A stretch of DNA of 64,000 nucleotides, taken from contig CAWACK010000010.1 in assembly GCA_963780545.1 (NCBI GenBank), positions 310,001-374,000 on the forward strand, given 5' to 3'. This document shows positions 7,555 through 16,637 of the stretch, piece by piece. The first letter of the stretch is position 1; the number at the start of each line of letters is the position of its first letter. The notes beneath the pieces were generated by a model, which worked only from the letters and a program-made list of their open reading frames with translations, was not told the DNA's origin and ran no database searches. The DNA is from UBA8941 sp963780545. Its GTDB lineage: Archaea; Thermoproteota; Bathyarchaeia; TCS64. Both the position numbers and the translations under genes were made by a program.

Positions 7555-8415
7555 TTATATCACCTTTGAAGTGTTAGGTAAATTAATATATTCTAGTAAT
7601 TCGTTTAATATCGCTATATCTTCCCAAGAAACGACATTACCGTTATGTGATAATGTTATAGCCCTAGATAGTTGTCTCATCTGTTTATGTAGCCTGAAAC
7701 CTGACACTTGCATTTTTAATATTTTCATGGTTCCATGTGAGAAATATTTAAACTCAAAATTTGATTGTTGTTTAGCTATATCTTGCGCGTGGAGGCTAAT
7801 CCATGAGGCTATATCGCTCGGTATGGTTACGTTTACTTTTTCCTTCATAGAGTGTTCAACCGCTATTTTATCGTAAGATTTTATTCCCTCTAAAATTAAT
7901 GCGTGTATCTCTTTTATTGTCAATGGTGAGTATTCATAGGAGATGGGGATAAAGCGTGATAAGAAGCCTATATCATACCATTTCCTAAACTCTTTATAGA
8001 AAAATGGTGGTGTTATGCTTGTTATTATTCCACAGTATACTCTATTTTTTAAATTGAAGGTTTGCCCAAAGAAGAGGTTATCTTTTACGCCCTCCTCCAT
8101 TAATGCGTTTAAGAAGGCAACTACTGAGGCGCACGTTTCGGGTTTATGTGATAGCATTTTCACCATATCGGTTATTAAAAGGTGATGTAATTTGCCTTTT
8201 GCTAATAATGGTATAATTTTGTCCTTTATTGGTTTGGATGATAAATCCATAGTGGATAGTACGTCTTTGCATTCAATTTCGTTTATTATGGTCGTCTTCC
8301 CGTCTTCGGGTGGGGCTATTAGCATTAGGCTAGTCGGTACGCTGTAATCGTCTTTTAAATATCCCGTTAATAGGGAGTATTTGACTAATTCCTCTATTTT
8401 TTCAGTCTTAAACAT
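7555..8415 (-). CDS. P-loop ATPase of the element (helicase/AAA-like)
   Basis: A 286-residue ATPase. Walker A is APPEDGKTT (K40-T41), Walker B is LLITD (D83), and a sensor-like ITSIT lies at about 131-135. A conserved arginine in GFLSRFIP (R154) could be an arginine finger. The C-terminal half is helical. The overall order resembles virus- and plasmid-encoded AAA+/RecA-like motors used for replication. It is smaller than MCM helicases, and a DNA-binding domain is not obvious. With the iterons upstream, it may be the replication ATPase of the element (inference). Confidence 0.7.
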   Translation of the reverse strand: MFKTEKIEELVKYSLLTGYLKDDYSVPTSLMLIAPPEDGKTTIINEIECKDVLSTMDLSSKPIKDKIIPLLAKGKLHHLLITDMVKMLSHKPETCASVVAFLNALMEEGVKDNLFFGQTFNLKNRVYCGIITSITPPFFYKEFRKWYDIGFLSRFIPISYEYSPLTIKEIHALILEGIKSYDKIAVEHSMKEKVNVTIPSDIASWISLHAQDIAKQQSNFEFKYFSHGTMKILKMQVSGFRLHKQMRQLSRAITLSHNGNVVSWEDIAILNELLEYINLPNTSKVI

Positions 8416-8529
8416 CTTTAATTCCCCTTAAATTGATGGGTAAAAGGTGGTGTTTTGTCACTAATTCCTCCATAGAGATATTCTACTACTACCCTTATTA
8501 TGGAGGATTTAGTGTTGAAACCCTGCTTT

Positions 8530-8670
8530 TTATCCATCTATAATCGCCTTCTTTACAGCATATTTTTTAACGCTTACTTTATTGAGACAACCTGGGCAGG
8601 TTGCTAGGTATAATTTACCTTTGTAATCCCACCTATGCTGACACTTCGGACACCTTAACTTAATTGACAT
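8530..8670 (-). CDS. Zinc-ribbon protein, 46 aa
   Basis: A short gene reading MSIKLRCPKCQHRWDYKG and later ATCPGCLNKVSVKKY. The two CPxC pairs (C7/C10 and C25/C28) form a rubredoxin-like zinc ribbon with a basic tail. Such mini zinc ribbons are common in archaeal viruses and plasmids. It is the first gene after the iteron array and lies upstream of the ATPase gene in the same direction, so it could be a regulator or replication accessory protein. Confidence 0.7.
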   Translation of the reverse strand: MSIKLRCPKCQHRWDYKGKLYLATCPGCLNKVSVKKYAVKKAIIDG

Positions 8671-8758
8671 ATTACCACTACCATTAGTCCACTACTTCTA
8701 GATGCTAAAGAGGTCTACGTATAAACCTTCACACTGGCAACTCTTTTTTTCTCCCTCG

Positions 8759-8855
8759 TTAATTTAATCATTAATACTTAACAAATCATTAATAATTAAC
8801 GAGTCGTTAATATTTAACGAGTCGTTAATACTTAACAAACCCTTAATAACTCAAT
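8759..8855. repeat. 18-bp iteron array (origin or operator candidate)
   Basis: Four contiguous 18-bp units start at 8771, 8789, 8807 and 8825, with consensus TTAATNNTTAACRARTCR. There is a partial unit before (8759-8770) and after (from 8843). The array is very AT-rich, with exact phasing of just under two helical turns. It lies upstream of the element's leftward operon and about 100 bp from the right end. Iterons of this type usually bind a plasmid replication initiator or an autoregulator. Confidence 0.75.
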
Positions 8856-8960
8856 ATTCTTATAATGCTTAGGGTAGCTCAAACAGCTACAGGAAGGCAT
8901 CATTACCAATGGTTAGAACGATTAGTTAGAACGAATTATCATAATTAAATGTGTGTGTGT

Positions 8961-8972
8961 GGATAAGACTAT
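8961..8972. repeat. Target site duplication, right copy
   Basis: GGATAAGACTAT, preceded inside by the (GT)5 end of the element and followed outside by CCCCCAAAAACC. It is an exact match to 4282-4293. The 12-bp length is slightly shorter than the usual casposon duplication. Confidence 0.8.
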
Positions 8973-9035
8973 CCCCCAAAAACCAAACCGGTTGTTTACG
9001 TACTCTAATATAACTACCTTATCCAAATTTATAGC

Positions 9036-9851
9036 ATGGTTGAGCAAAGTAGAATCATAAAATATTACACAGAAGATGAGGATGAACATAACCGTTTAAC
9101 CAAAGGATCTGCTCGCCTTGAACGATTTAGAACTGAAAGCATACTGATTAGATTTCTACTAAAACCTCCCGCCACCATAATTGACGTAGGAGGTGGAACG
9201 GGAGTCTACTCGTTTCCTTTGGCGAAGAGGGGTTATAGTGTTCATCTAATCGACCTAGTTCCTAATCATATCGAAAAAGCAAAATCAGTAGATAAATTAG
9301 CCAAAAATCATCTTGCAAGCATCAGAGTTGGTGATGCAAGAGATATTAAAATGGAGGACAACATGGCTGACGTTGTCTTGTTTCTTGGCCCGTTATATCA
9401 TATTACAGAAAGAGAAGATAGGGTGAAGGCGCTAAGAGAAGCTTATAGGATTCTTAAACCGGGAGGTTTGGTATTCGCCGTTGGAATTTCAAGGTTTGCA
9501 TCTTTTATTGATGGGCTAAGTGGAGGTTACGTCAAGGACCCGGATTTTATTTCCATCATCAAGCAAGACCTGGAAAACGGCCAGCATAGGAACCCCAAAA
9601 ATAAGCCATACTATTTCACAACTGCTTATTTCCATAGCCCCGAGGAGCTTAGAGGAGAAGTTGTAGAGGCTGGATTTAAGGTAAAATCCGAATTGGCCAT
9701 AGAGGGGCTGGCATGGATTACAGGAAATTTTGACGATTATTGGAAGAATACTAGGTTAAGGAGGAGCATAATCTCATTTATTGAGAAAATAGAGGGTGAG
9801 CCTTCTTTATTGGGTGCAAGTTCCCACATAATGATGATTGCTAAGAAGTAA
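9036..9851 (+). CDS. SAM-dependent class I methyltransferase
   Basis: A 271-residue protein with the Rossmann-type SAM site: motif I VGGGTGVYSFPLA near residue 51, an acidic residue at the end of strand 2 (HLIDLVPNH), DVVLFLGPLYH as motif IV, and LKPGGLVFAV as post-motif. This is the Methyltransf_11/UbiE-like fold. The C-terminal cap (residues 150-260) would define the substrate, which is unknown. It starts at ATG 9036 after a TATA-like stretch and is the first host gene right of the Cas1 element. Confidence 0.88.
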   Translation: MVEQSRIIKYYTEDEDEHNRLTKGSARLERFRTESILIRFLLKPPATIIDVGGGTGVYSFPLAKRGYSVHLIDLVPNHIEKAKSVDKLAKNHLASIRVGDARDIKMEDNMADVVLFLGPLYHITEREDRVKALREAYRILKPGGLVFAVGISRFASFIDGLSGGYVKDPDFISIIKQDLENGQHRNPKNKPYYFTTAYFHSPEELRGEVVEAGFKVKSELAIEGLAWITGNFDDYWKNTRLRRSIISFIEKIEGEPSLLGASSHIMMIAKK

Positions 9852-9919
9852 CAAATCTGGGTGAGCTTCAGAGATCAGTCTTGGTGGAAATTTAAACTAA
9901 ACATGAGAAGATCAACTTA

Positions 9920-10140
9920 CATATACAACTCTATGAACCCAGCCCTTATTCTCTCCTCTTAGATACTTCGCAAAGAGAAGGACCTCCTCGTTGATGAGAG
10001 TCTCAAGCGTCTGATGTTCTCCGTTCCTAATCCTATTGACCTCGACTCTAACTCAAAGAATCTATTCAGCTCATCGAGAAGAATCGTAGTCTCCGCTCTA
10101 TAAGTGCGCGCCTCCTGAAGGATTCTACGTAGGTAGCAGT
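9920..10140 (-). pseudogene. Degraded cas1 C-terminal fragment
   Basis: Read on the minus strand, this DNA encodes RNGEHQTLETLINEEV and then FAKYLRGENKGWV. These match the intact Cas1 end RNGERQIFNTLINEEA / FAKYLRGERKTWV nearly residue for residue. The preceding piece, TILLDELNRFFELE, is in another frame and matches the Cas1 region around residues 280-296. Frameshift and loss of the rest make it non-functional. It is GC-richer than the intact cas1, so it derives from an older or different element. The surrounding gap, 9852-10319, holds nothing else I can identify. Confidence 0.8.
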
Positions 10141-10319
10141 TAGGAACCTTGAAGAACGGTGAGCTTGAACGAGCCGCGGCTTGGACGAAGACGCTCACGA
10201 AAAAGCGAGATGATTAAAGCCTTTTTCCAAGAGAGGTCAGGGACCAAGGATGATTAACTTCCCTTCAAGGCATTCTTAATATCTTGGACCCACGCTCTTC
10301 GAGCCTGCAGTGAGTTGCC

Positions 10320-11264
10320 TTGCCGACTGTCGAAGCTGTGGGACTGAGCAAACACTTCGGCTCCATCGCCGCAGTCAGTGACCTCAGCTTCAATGTCGAC
10401 GCTGGAGAGATATTCGGAATCCTTGGCCCAAATGGATCGGGGAAGACGACAACGATCAGGATGCTATCCTGTCTCATCTCCCCCACAGGAGGGCAGGCAT
10501 CAGTGGGGGGATACGATATCCGTAAGGACCCTGTCCGTGTTCGAGAAGTCGTCGGTGTCCTAACCGAGAACCCCACACTATATGAAAGGCTGAGCGCCTA
10601 CGAGAATATGGATTTCTTCGCAAAAGCCTACGGCATCAAAGACAGCGACACAAGAGCGTCAAGGATCAAAGAAGTACTCGAGTTCTTCGAACTATGGGAA
10701 AGGAGGGGTGATAGGGTAGGCACCTACTCCAAGGGAATGAAGCAGAAACTTGCCATAGCCCGCGCCATAGTTCATCGTCCAGAGGTCCTCTTCCTCGACG
10801 AACCAACCTCTGGATTGGACCCCAAGGCGTCCAAGGACATTAGAGACCTTATGGAGCTGCTCAGCAGACAGGAAAAGCACACAATACTCCTCTGCACCCA
10901 CAACCTCGAGGACGCGGAGAAGCTCTGCAGCCACGTCATGATCATTAACAAGGGAAGAACAGTAGTCATGGGAACCACTGAGGAGCTTCGGAGGAGGATA
11001 GCGGGACAACCAAAGCTAGAGATCCGCCTAAGGGAAATCCAAGATAGGACAACGAGAGTCGTGGAGAGAGCCGAACACGTGAAGAGGGTCGAGGCAGACA
11101 AGGACTCTGGCAGGCTTCTAATCGAGCTAGACGACGTGGAGACCCAGACTCCCTACCTCGTGAGAAGCATAGTCGAGGAAGGTGGGTTAGTCATGTCTGT
11201 TAAACTCATTGAGCCTTCCCTAGAGGAGGCTTACATAAAACTGGTCAGGGAGGCCACTTTATGA
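10320..11264 (+). CDS. ABC transporter ATP-binding subunit (ABC-2/NatA-like)
   Basis: A 314-residue ATPase. Walker A is GPNGSGKTTT, the signature is YSKGMKQKL, Walker B is VLFLDEPTSGLDPKA, and the switch His is in LLCTHNLEDAEKL. The C-terminal 90 residues are the extension common in NatA/CcmA-like exporters. TTG 10320 is the first usable start after an in-frame stop. The 3' end overlaps the permease start by four bases (ATGA), so the pair is coupled. Confidence 0.93.
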   Translation: MPTVEAVGLSKHFGSIAAVSDLSFNVDAGEIFGILGPNGSGKTTTIRMLSCLISPTGGQASVGGYDIRKDPVRVREVVGVLTENPTLYERLSAYENMDFFAKAYGIKDSDTRASRIKEVLEFFELWERRGDRVGTYSKGMKQKLAIARAIVHRPEVLFLDEPTSGLDPKASKDIRDLMELLSRQEKHTILLCTHNLEDAEKLCSHVMIINKGRTVVMGTTEELRRRIAGQPKLEIRLREIQDRTTRVVERAEHVKRVEADKDSGRLLIELDDVETQTPYLVRSIVEEGGLVMSVKLIEPSLEEAYIKLVREATL

Positions 11265-12081
11265 GACTTGACATGGCATTCCTAGTCTTCTGGAAAGACT
11301 GGACCGAGGTGAGGAGGAACTGGCAGGTGCTCCTCCCAATTATTGTCCTCCCCCTAATCTTCGCGGTGTTTATACCAACTGTGCTATTCCTGGCAACTGG
11401 CTCAGCCAGCGGCTCAATATCGAGCGGTGGATTCGACACACTAATCAAAAGCCTACCAATCAGCGTACAATCTGATTTAGCTGACATGACTGCGAAGCAG
11501 GTGACGATCTACGTGTTGGTACTCTACTTCTTCGCACCCTTCTTCCTCATCATTCCAATTATGGCCTCCAGCGTCATAGCTTCAGATAGTTTTGCCGGTG
11601 AGAAGGAGAGGAAGACTATCGAGGGGCTTCTAGCTACGCCACTAACCGACTCTGAGCTCATCCTCGGTAAGATCTTGGTCTCATTCATACCGTCATTGAT
11701 TGTAACACTGGTTTCATTCGCAGCCTACTCGACTTCTGTCGATGTGCTGGGGTACAACCTCTTCGGTGGTAGGCTGCTTCTACCCAACATAAACTGGCTC
11801 TTGATCGTTCTTGGTCTTTCACCAGTTGTCTCGTTGATGGCGATTGGCTTGACTGTAATCGTATCAGCCAGAGGTGAAGGGCTTCAGGGAGGCACAGCAG
11901 ATCAGCTATCCTGATATTGCCGGTTCTTGCACTCCTAGGCGCCCAAGCAGCAGGTCTCATTATTTTCGGGCCGATGGTGATTCTGCTCCTAATAGTTCTT
12001 TTCGCGTTTGTAGACCTCGTGGTCTTCAGGGTCGGCGTCGGTCTCTTTCATAGAGAGGAGATAATCTCAAAAACGAACTAG
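11261..12081 (+). pseudogene. ABC-2 permease, disrupted by two indels
   Basis: A NatB-like permease of about 273 residues. The first reading frame runs to a stop at 11914, but its last residues (GEGLQGGTADQLS) are out of frame. An extra base near 11870 and a missing dinucleotide near 11898 would restore VKGFREAQQIS, the highly conserved permease motif, followed by AILILPVLALLGAQ and a final helix block ending EEIISKTN. The net length change of minus one base agrees. It either no longer functions or the indels are assembly errors. It partners the ATPase just upstream. Confidence 0.85.
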
Positions 12082-12244
12082 AACTATGCTACAGTTGATT
12101 ATATTTTAGCCAAGGTACCTTTTTGAACATTGCGCGATCGATTATACTCGCTTTCGCCGTTGATCATACAGAATATTAACCACCAAATTGACGTTTTCTT
12201 CTGAGCGTACCAATATCATAAACTCGGAGATGAAACCTAGACAC

Positions 12245-12769
12245 ATGGAGATTGAGGCAAAGATCCTAAAGGTGGATCGACCGAAGCTGATGCAACGATT
12301 AGAATCACTCGGAGCAAAGGAGGTATTCGATGGCGAAATATACACCCTCTTCTATGATACCTCCGACGCCTCAATTAGTCGAAGAGGCGATCTTCTCCGT
12401 CTTCGGAAAATGGGTGACAAGACCTACCTCACATACAAACGTCACATCAGCGACAGGACTGCTAAGATACGTGATGAACACGAGACAGAAGTTGGGAGCT
12501 TTGAGGAAGTAAACTCGATTTTAACCTCTCTTGGGTTTGAAGTAACTGAGACAATGCATAAGCATCGCACTAGCTATTCTTTTGATGGTAGCCGGATTGA
12601 GATTGATGTACATCTCGATAAATATTCGTATATTCCGCCCTTAATGGAGATAGAAGCTGCTTCATTAGAAGATATTTGGGAGATCGCCAAGAAATTAGGG
12701 TATAAAAGGGAGAAGCTAAAAAGTTGGGATTTCTTCAAGGTCGCTGATTATTATTTGAAAGGTAGATAG
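12245..12769 (+). CDS. CYTH domain triphosphate-tunnel protein (class IV cyclase / ThTPase-like)
   Basis: About 174 residues from ATG 12245. It opens with the CYTH signature ExExK (EIEAK) and continues with the alternating charged strands of the tunnel fold: LFYDTSD, LLRLRK, YLTYKR, EHETEVGS, RIEIDVHL and LMEIEA. CYTH enzymes bind triphosphates or polyphosphate with Mg2+ and act as adenylate cyclases, thiamine triphosphatases or tripolyphosphatases. The neighbours here are polyphosphate genes, so tripolyphosphatase or polyphosphate sensing is most likely. An upstream ATG at 12230 would add five residues. Confidence 0.9.
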   Translation: MEIEAKILKVDRPKLMQRLESLGAKEVFDGEIYTLFYDTSDASISRRGDLLRLRKMGDKTYLTYKRHISDRTAKIRDEHETEVGSFEEVNSILTSLGFEVTETMHKHRTSYSFDGSRIEIDVHLDKYSYIPPLMEIEAASLEDIWEIAKKLGYKREKLKSWDFFKVADYYLKGR

Positions 12770-12917
12770 TTTCAAAAATAAATTTAATGTCTAATATAGA
12801 GGCATGTAAAATATGTACGCCCTCAAGCTCTATATATTAACTATAGATAAACCTTTAGAGTTAATCCGTATATTGACCGTTTGTAAACTAGTACACCATT
12901 TTGGCTGGTGAATATTA

Positions 12918-15107
12918 ATGACAACAAACGACGAGTTTTTCGCTCGCACCCGAGAGAACATTCAGAGTATAGATAAAGTATTGAATCCAGATTGCATTTC
13001 TATAGAGGGTATAAGTAACCTCGATGATCCTCGCCTCTTTATAAATAAAGAATTAAGTTGGCTCAAGTTGAATGAGAGAATCCTTGAAGAGGCACAGGAC
13101 CCCAGCCACCCTCTACTAGAGCGTATAAAGTTTCTAGCGATCTGCGGGAGCAATCTCGACGAGTTCTTTATGGTTCGAGTATCGGCGCTACGTCAACAGG
13201 TTCAGAGAGGAGCCTTGAAGGTACCACCAGATGGAATGACCCCGCAGGAGCAACTAAATGCGATCCGGCGCGAGGTCACGTCGCTTCTCAACAAACACGA
13301 GGAGGCTTGGAATCGGGAGTTACTGCCAGAGCTATCCGCAGAGGGTATTCACGTCATTAGGGTTTCCGACTTAAACGAGAACCAACGTTTCGCTCTCCGG
13401 AAGTATTTTGAGCACCAGATTTTTCCCACTCTCACACCGCTTGCTATGGATGTCTCACACCCGTTCCCATTCATCAGCAACCTCAGTCTCAATCTCGCTG
13501 TTGTGCTACGCGACAAACAGAAGAGGGAGAACATCGCAAGGGTAAAAGTGCCTACGGATATCTTCCCGAGGTTCCAGCAGCTTTTCCTCGAAGAGTATAA
13601 CCAGGATATTAATAGTTGTGTTGCGGATCGGGGAGTTACGCTTCTCTACCTTGAGGACATTATTGCTTCTAATCTTGACCGTCTCTTCCCCGGGATGGAG
13701 ATAGTTGCAGCCTACCCGTTTAGGTTGACGCGCGACGCTGAGATGGAGATCAGGGTGGATCAAGCCAGCGACCTGTTAACTGTCATAGAGGAGAGTATAG
13801 AGACACGCCGCTCAGGGAAGCCGATTAGACTTGAGGTTGATAAATCGATGCCGGAATCCCTACGGGATGTTTTCATGAAGAATCTCGGGTTAAATCATGA
13901 TCTCGTTTACCCATTCGACGGTCCATTAGGGCTCGTCGACTTCTGGCAGCTGTTGAAGACCGACCGACCCGACCTGAAGGATCAGCCCTTCATTCCATTC
14001 ACTCCCGTTGAATTTCGTGAGGACCACGACCCCTTCGCCGCTATCTCTAACCGAGATTACGTACTCTATCACCCCTACGATAGCTTTAACGTGACAATTA
14101 ACCTCCTCAAAAAGGCGGCAACCGACCCAAATGTCCTTGCAATCAAGATAACTCTCTACAGAATAGACAAGAAAAGCCCCATCATTGACGCCTTACTAGA
14201 AGCTAGGCTGAATAGGAAAAACGTTACAGTGCTAGTTGAACTTAAAGCTAAGTTCGATGAGGAGAACAACATTAATTGGGCAAAGCAACTCGAGCAGGCG
14301 GGAGTACACGTCGTATACGGTTTTACAGACATCAAAGTACACGCCAAACTCTGCCTCATCGTCCGTCGCGAAGGCGAGAAGATAATCCGATACAGTCATC
14401 TAAGCTCAGGTAACTACAATGCTGTAACATCCCGCATCTACGGCGACATAAGCTACATCACATCTAACCCTGAGATAGGGTCTGAGGTAAACGATATCTT
14501 CAACTTCCTAACCGGTTACAGCCAGAAGGACGACTACAAGAGGCTGCTCGTAGCGCCGAAGGTCCTGAAGAAAGAGGTGATCCGCCGCATCGACAGAGAG
14601 ATCGAGCAGCAAAAGCTGAAAGGCGACGGATATATTGCAATAAAACTCAACAACCTTGAGGAGAAGGACATAATTAAGGCACTCTACCGCGCGAGTCAGG
14701 CCGGTGTCAGAGTCGACTTGAATGTGCGGGCCCTCTGTTGCTTACGACCAGGTGTAAAAGGTATCAGCGAGAACATCAGGGAAATCAGTATAATTGGCAG
14801 GTTCCTAGAGCACACCAGGATCTACTACTTCAAAAACGGAGGTGACGAGGAAGTCCTACTCGGAAGCAGTGACCTAATGCCTAGAAACTTGGAGCACCGG
14901 GTCGAGATCCTGTTCTCTGTCCAAGACGCGAGGCTACGGAAGGCGATAATCGAAAAGATGCTGAACATCCATCTCAGGGACACTGTGAAGGCTAGACAGC
15001 TGCTTCCCGATGGCTCTTGGAAGCGAGTAAAACCTGCTGAAGGAGAGGAGCCATTCAATTCTCAGCAGTGGCTTTTAGATCACAGAGGATCTTGGCATGA
15101 CCTCTGA
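12918..15107 (+). CDS. ppk: Polyphosphate kinase (Ppk1)
   Basis: A complete 729-residue Ppk1, which reversibly moves the gamma phosphate of ATP onto polyphosphate. The N-terminal domain begins with FINKELSWLKLNERILEEA, followed by the CHxC-like fold, then two PLD-like catalytic domains. VHAKLCLI near residue 474 carries the His of the first HKD-like motif, and YSHLSSGNYN near 493 lies in the phosphohistidine region. The second domain contains RALCCLRPG and RNLEHRVE. The stop overlaps the CHAD gene by about 11 bases, so the genes are co-translated. Polyphosphate kinase is unevenly distributed in archaea. Confidence 0.97.
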   Translation: MTTNDEFFARTRENIQSIDKVLNPDCISIEGISNLDDPRLFINKELSWLKLNERILEEAQDPSHPLLERIKFLAICGSNLDEFFMVRVSALRQQVQRGALKVPPDGMTPQEQLNAIRREVTSLLNKHEEAWNRELLPELSAEGIHVIRVSDLNENQRFALRKYFEHQIFPTLTPLAMDVSHPFPFISNLSLNLAVVLRDKQKRENIARVKVPTDIFPRFQQLFLEEYNQDINSCVADRGVTLLYLEDIIASNLDRLFPGMEIVAAYPFRLTRDAEMEIRVDQASDLLTVIEESIETRRSGKPIRLEVDKSMPESLRDVFMKNLGLNHDLVYPFDGPLGLVDFWQLLKTDRPDLKDQPFIPFTPVEFREDHDPFAAISNRDYVLYHPYDSFNVTINLLKKAATDPNVLAIKITLYRIDKKSPIIDALLEARLNRKNVTVLVELKAKFDEENNINWAKQLEQAGVHVVYGFTDIKVHAKLCLIVRREGEKIIRYSHLSSGNYNAVTSRIYGDISYITSNPEIGSEVNDIFNFLTGYSQKDDYKRLLVAPKVLKKEVIRRIDREIEQQKLKGDGYIAIKLNNLEEKDIIKALYRASQAGVRVDLNVRALCCLRPGVKGISENIREISIIGRFLEHTRIYYFKNGGDEEVLLGSSDLMPRNLEHRVEILFSVQDARLRKAIIEKMLNIHLRDTVKARQLLPDGSWKRVKPAEGEEPFNSQQWLLDHRGSWHDL

Positions 15108-16637
15108 TTTAACGAAATCCACATGTAGATATGGCGCAGATAAGGTGCTAACATTAGTAGATGCCCTACAGAACCAGATTGTGGACACTAAAAGAGGCGG
15201 CGACGCTGAATACATACATCAGAGCCGTGTCACAACCCGAAGAATTCGCGCCACCTTAATCGTTTTTGGCTCTTGCTTCGATAGGAAGGAGTGTCGTTTG
15301 TGGAGAGGCGAGATCAGGAAGGTCACACAGAGTCTAGGCCAAGCCAGAGACATGGATGTCCAGATCGTCTTTCTCGAGAAGATCCTAAATGAATCAGACG
15401 CTAAGATACACCTCGGCGTGGAGTACCTCTATCATAGTCACCTAAACAAACGCAAAGCTATCCAACCCGATGTCCTCACTACGGTCGAAACCTTCACAAA
15501 ATCTGGGGTTCTCGAGAATTTGAGGAGCAAACTAAGTGAAATTCTCGAGGAAGAAAAGAACCCAGTATGCAAAGTTGATGAAATCAAGCGGGTAGCCGAA
15601 GAGAATGTCTGTGTAAGACTCTCAGAGCTTCTAGCACTTGAACCATACATCGACATCGAGGACGCTGTAGAAAAACATCACCAAATAAGAATAGCTGCAA
15701 AAAGGCTCCGCTACACGATGGAGATCTTCCAAGACATATATGATGATAAAATCAAAACGACTATAGACGCCGTGAAGGGTTTCCAAGATCAACTCGGCGA
15801 GATCCATGACATAGATGTGTGGATGAATTACATTCCAGTGTTTATCGCTGAAGAGTGCAACTCTTTGCCGAAAAACCGCAAGGCTACTGTGATAAACAGC
15901 CTTAACCAGTTCCTTGCACAGCTACAGGGGAGAAGACATCAATTATATGCCGAGTTCGTTTCCAACTGGAAGGCTAAGAAAGCCCAAGGTTTATTCAAAG
16001 ACATAAAGGAACTCGTCTCCTTGAAAATTGAAGAAACCAAAGAGCCATCGCACAGAAAAATACTTTCATCCATCAAACTTACTGCGGGGAAATACGACCC
16101 AGACCCACAACATTCGAAGCAGGTTACGCTCCTCGCTTTAATGACTCTTCGACGAGACTAACCGGCCTTCATGGGTTTGGGAAACCCGAGAGAGAACTGT
16201 TGGAGTACGCATCGATGCTTCACGATATAGGCTGGTACCGTGGAGGAGACAACCATAACATAAACTCGATGGAAATGATATTGACTGAGGAAGAACTGCC
16301 ATTTTCAAAACGTACACGATGCATAATAGCCAACGTCGCAAGGTACCATAATAAGGGAACACCAGGGTTAAACGATAAGGAATACGCATCGCTTGACCCC
16401 GAGGATTCGCGGAGAGTCGACGCGCTTTCGGCGATACTTAGGGTCGCAGACGGCCTGGACGCGAGTCATGACAATGTAGTCGAGCAAATTAAGGTAGCGG
16501 ATGATGGGGAAGTCATCAGACTCGAATGCAAAGTCTCTAAGGACAAGAATATGGAGGAAGATGCCCTACGCAAGAAGAGGAAACTATTCAAGAACATATT
16601 CCACAAACAGCTCCTCGTGGAATGGATGGCGGCGTAG
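15097..16637 (+). pseudogene. CHAD-HD domain protein, frameshifted at the domain junction
   Basis: The first frame (to 16161) is a CHAD domain, a histidine-rich helical fold that binds polyphosphate. It contains YIHQSRVTTRRIRATL, DMDVQIVFLEK and the second repeat KHHQIRIAAKRLRYTMEIF. It ends DPDPQHSKQVTLLAL and then goes out of frame. The remainder, from about 16140, is an HD domain (FGKPERELLEYASMLHDIGW, then RVADGLDASHD). The first HD histidine is in QHSKQV, so the domain spans both frames. Two extra bases near 16140 and 16158 would join them as LFDE-LTGLHGFG. The whole would be about 513 residues. HD may hydrolyse polyphosphate or a nucleotide. Confidence 0.85.

Larger units (their letters stand above)
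4294..8960. mobile_element. Cas1-encoding (casposon-like) integrated element, about 4.67 kb
   Basis: AT-rich DNA bounded by CA/TG tracts in inverted orientation: GGC(AC)n at the left, and (GT)n at the right. It is flanked by an identical 12-bp direct repeat, GGATAAGACTAT. Inside are an intact Cas1, a P-loop ATPase, a zinc-ribbon protein, a treble-clef-like protein, two unidentified proteins, two membrane proteins and an 18-bp iteron array. No cas2, CRISPR array, PolB or tyrosine recombinase is visible. Casposons are known to use Cas1 homologues as integrases and to leave target duplications of about 14-15 bp. This element is smaller and lacks PolB. Its assignment as a Cas1-mobilised element is inferred from ends plus content. 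Confidence 0.75.

Noticed and set aside
9959..10198. 79-residue ORF on the minus strand
   Set aside because: Its frame changes relative to cas1 homology halfway; it is part of the cas1 relic rather than a separate gene.
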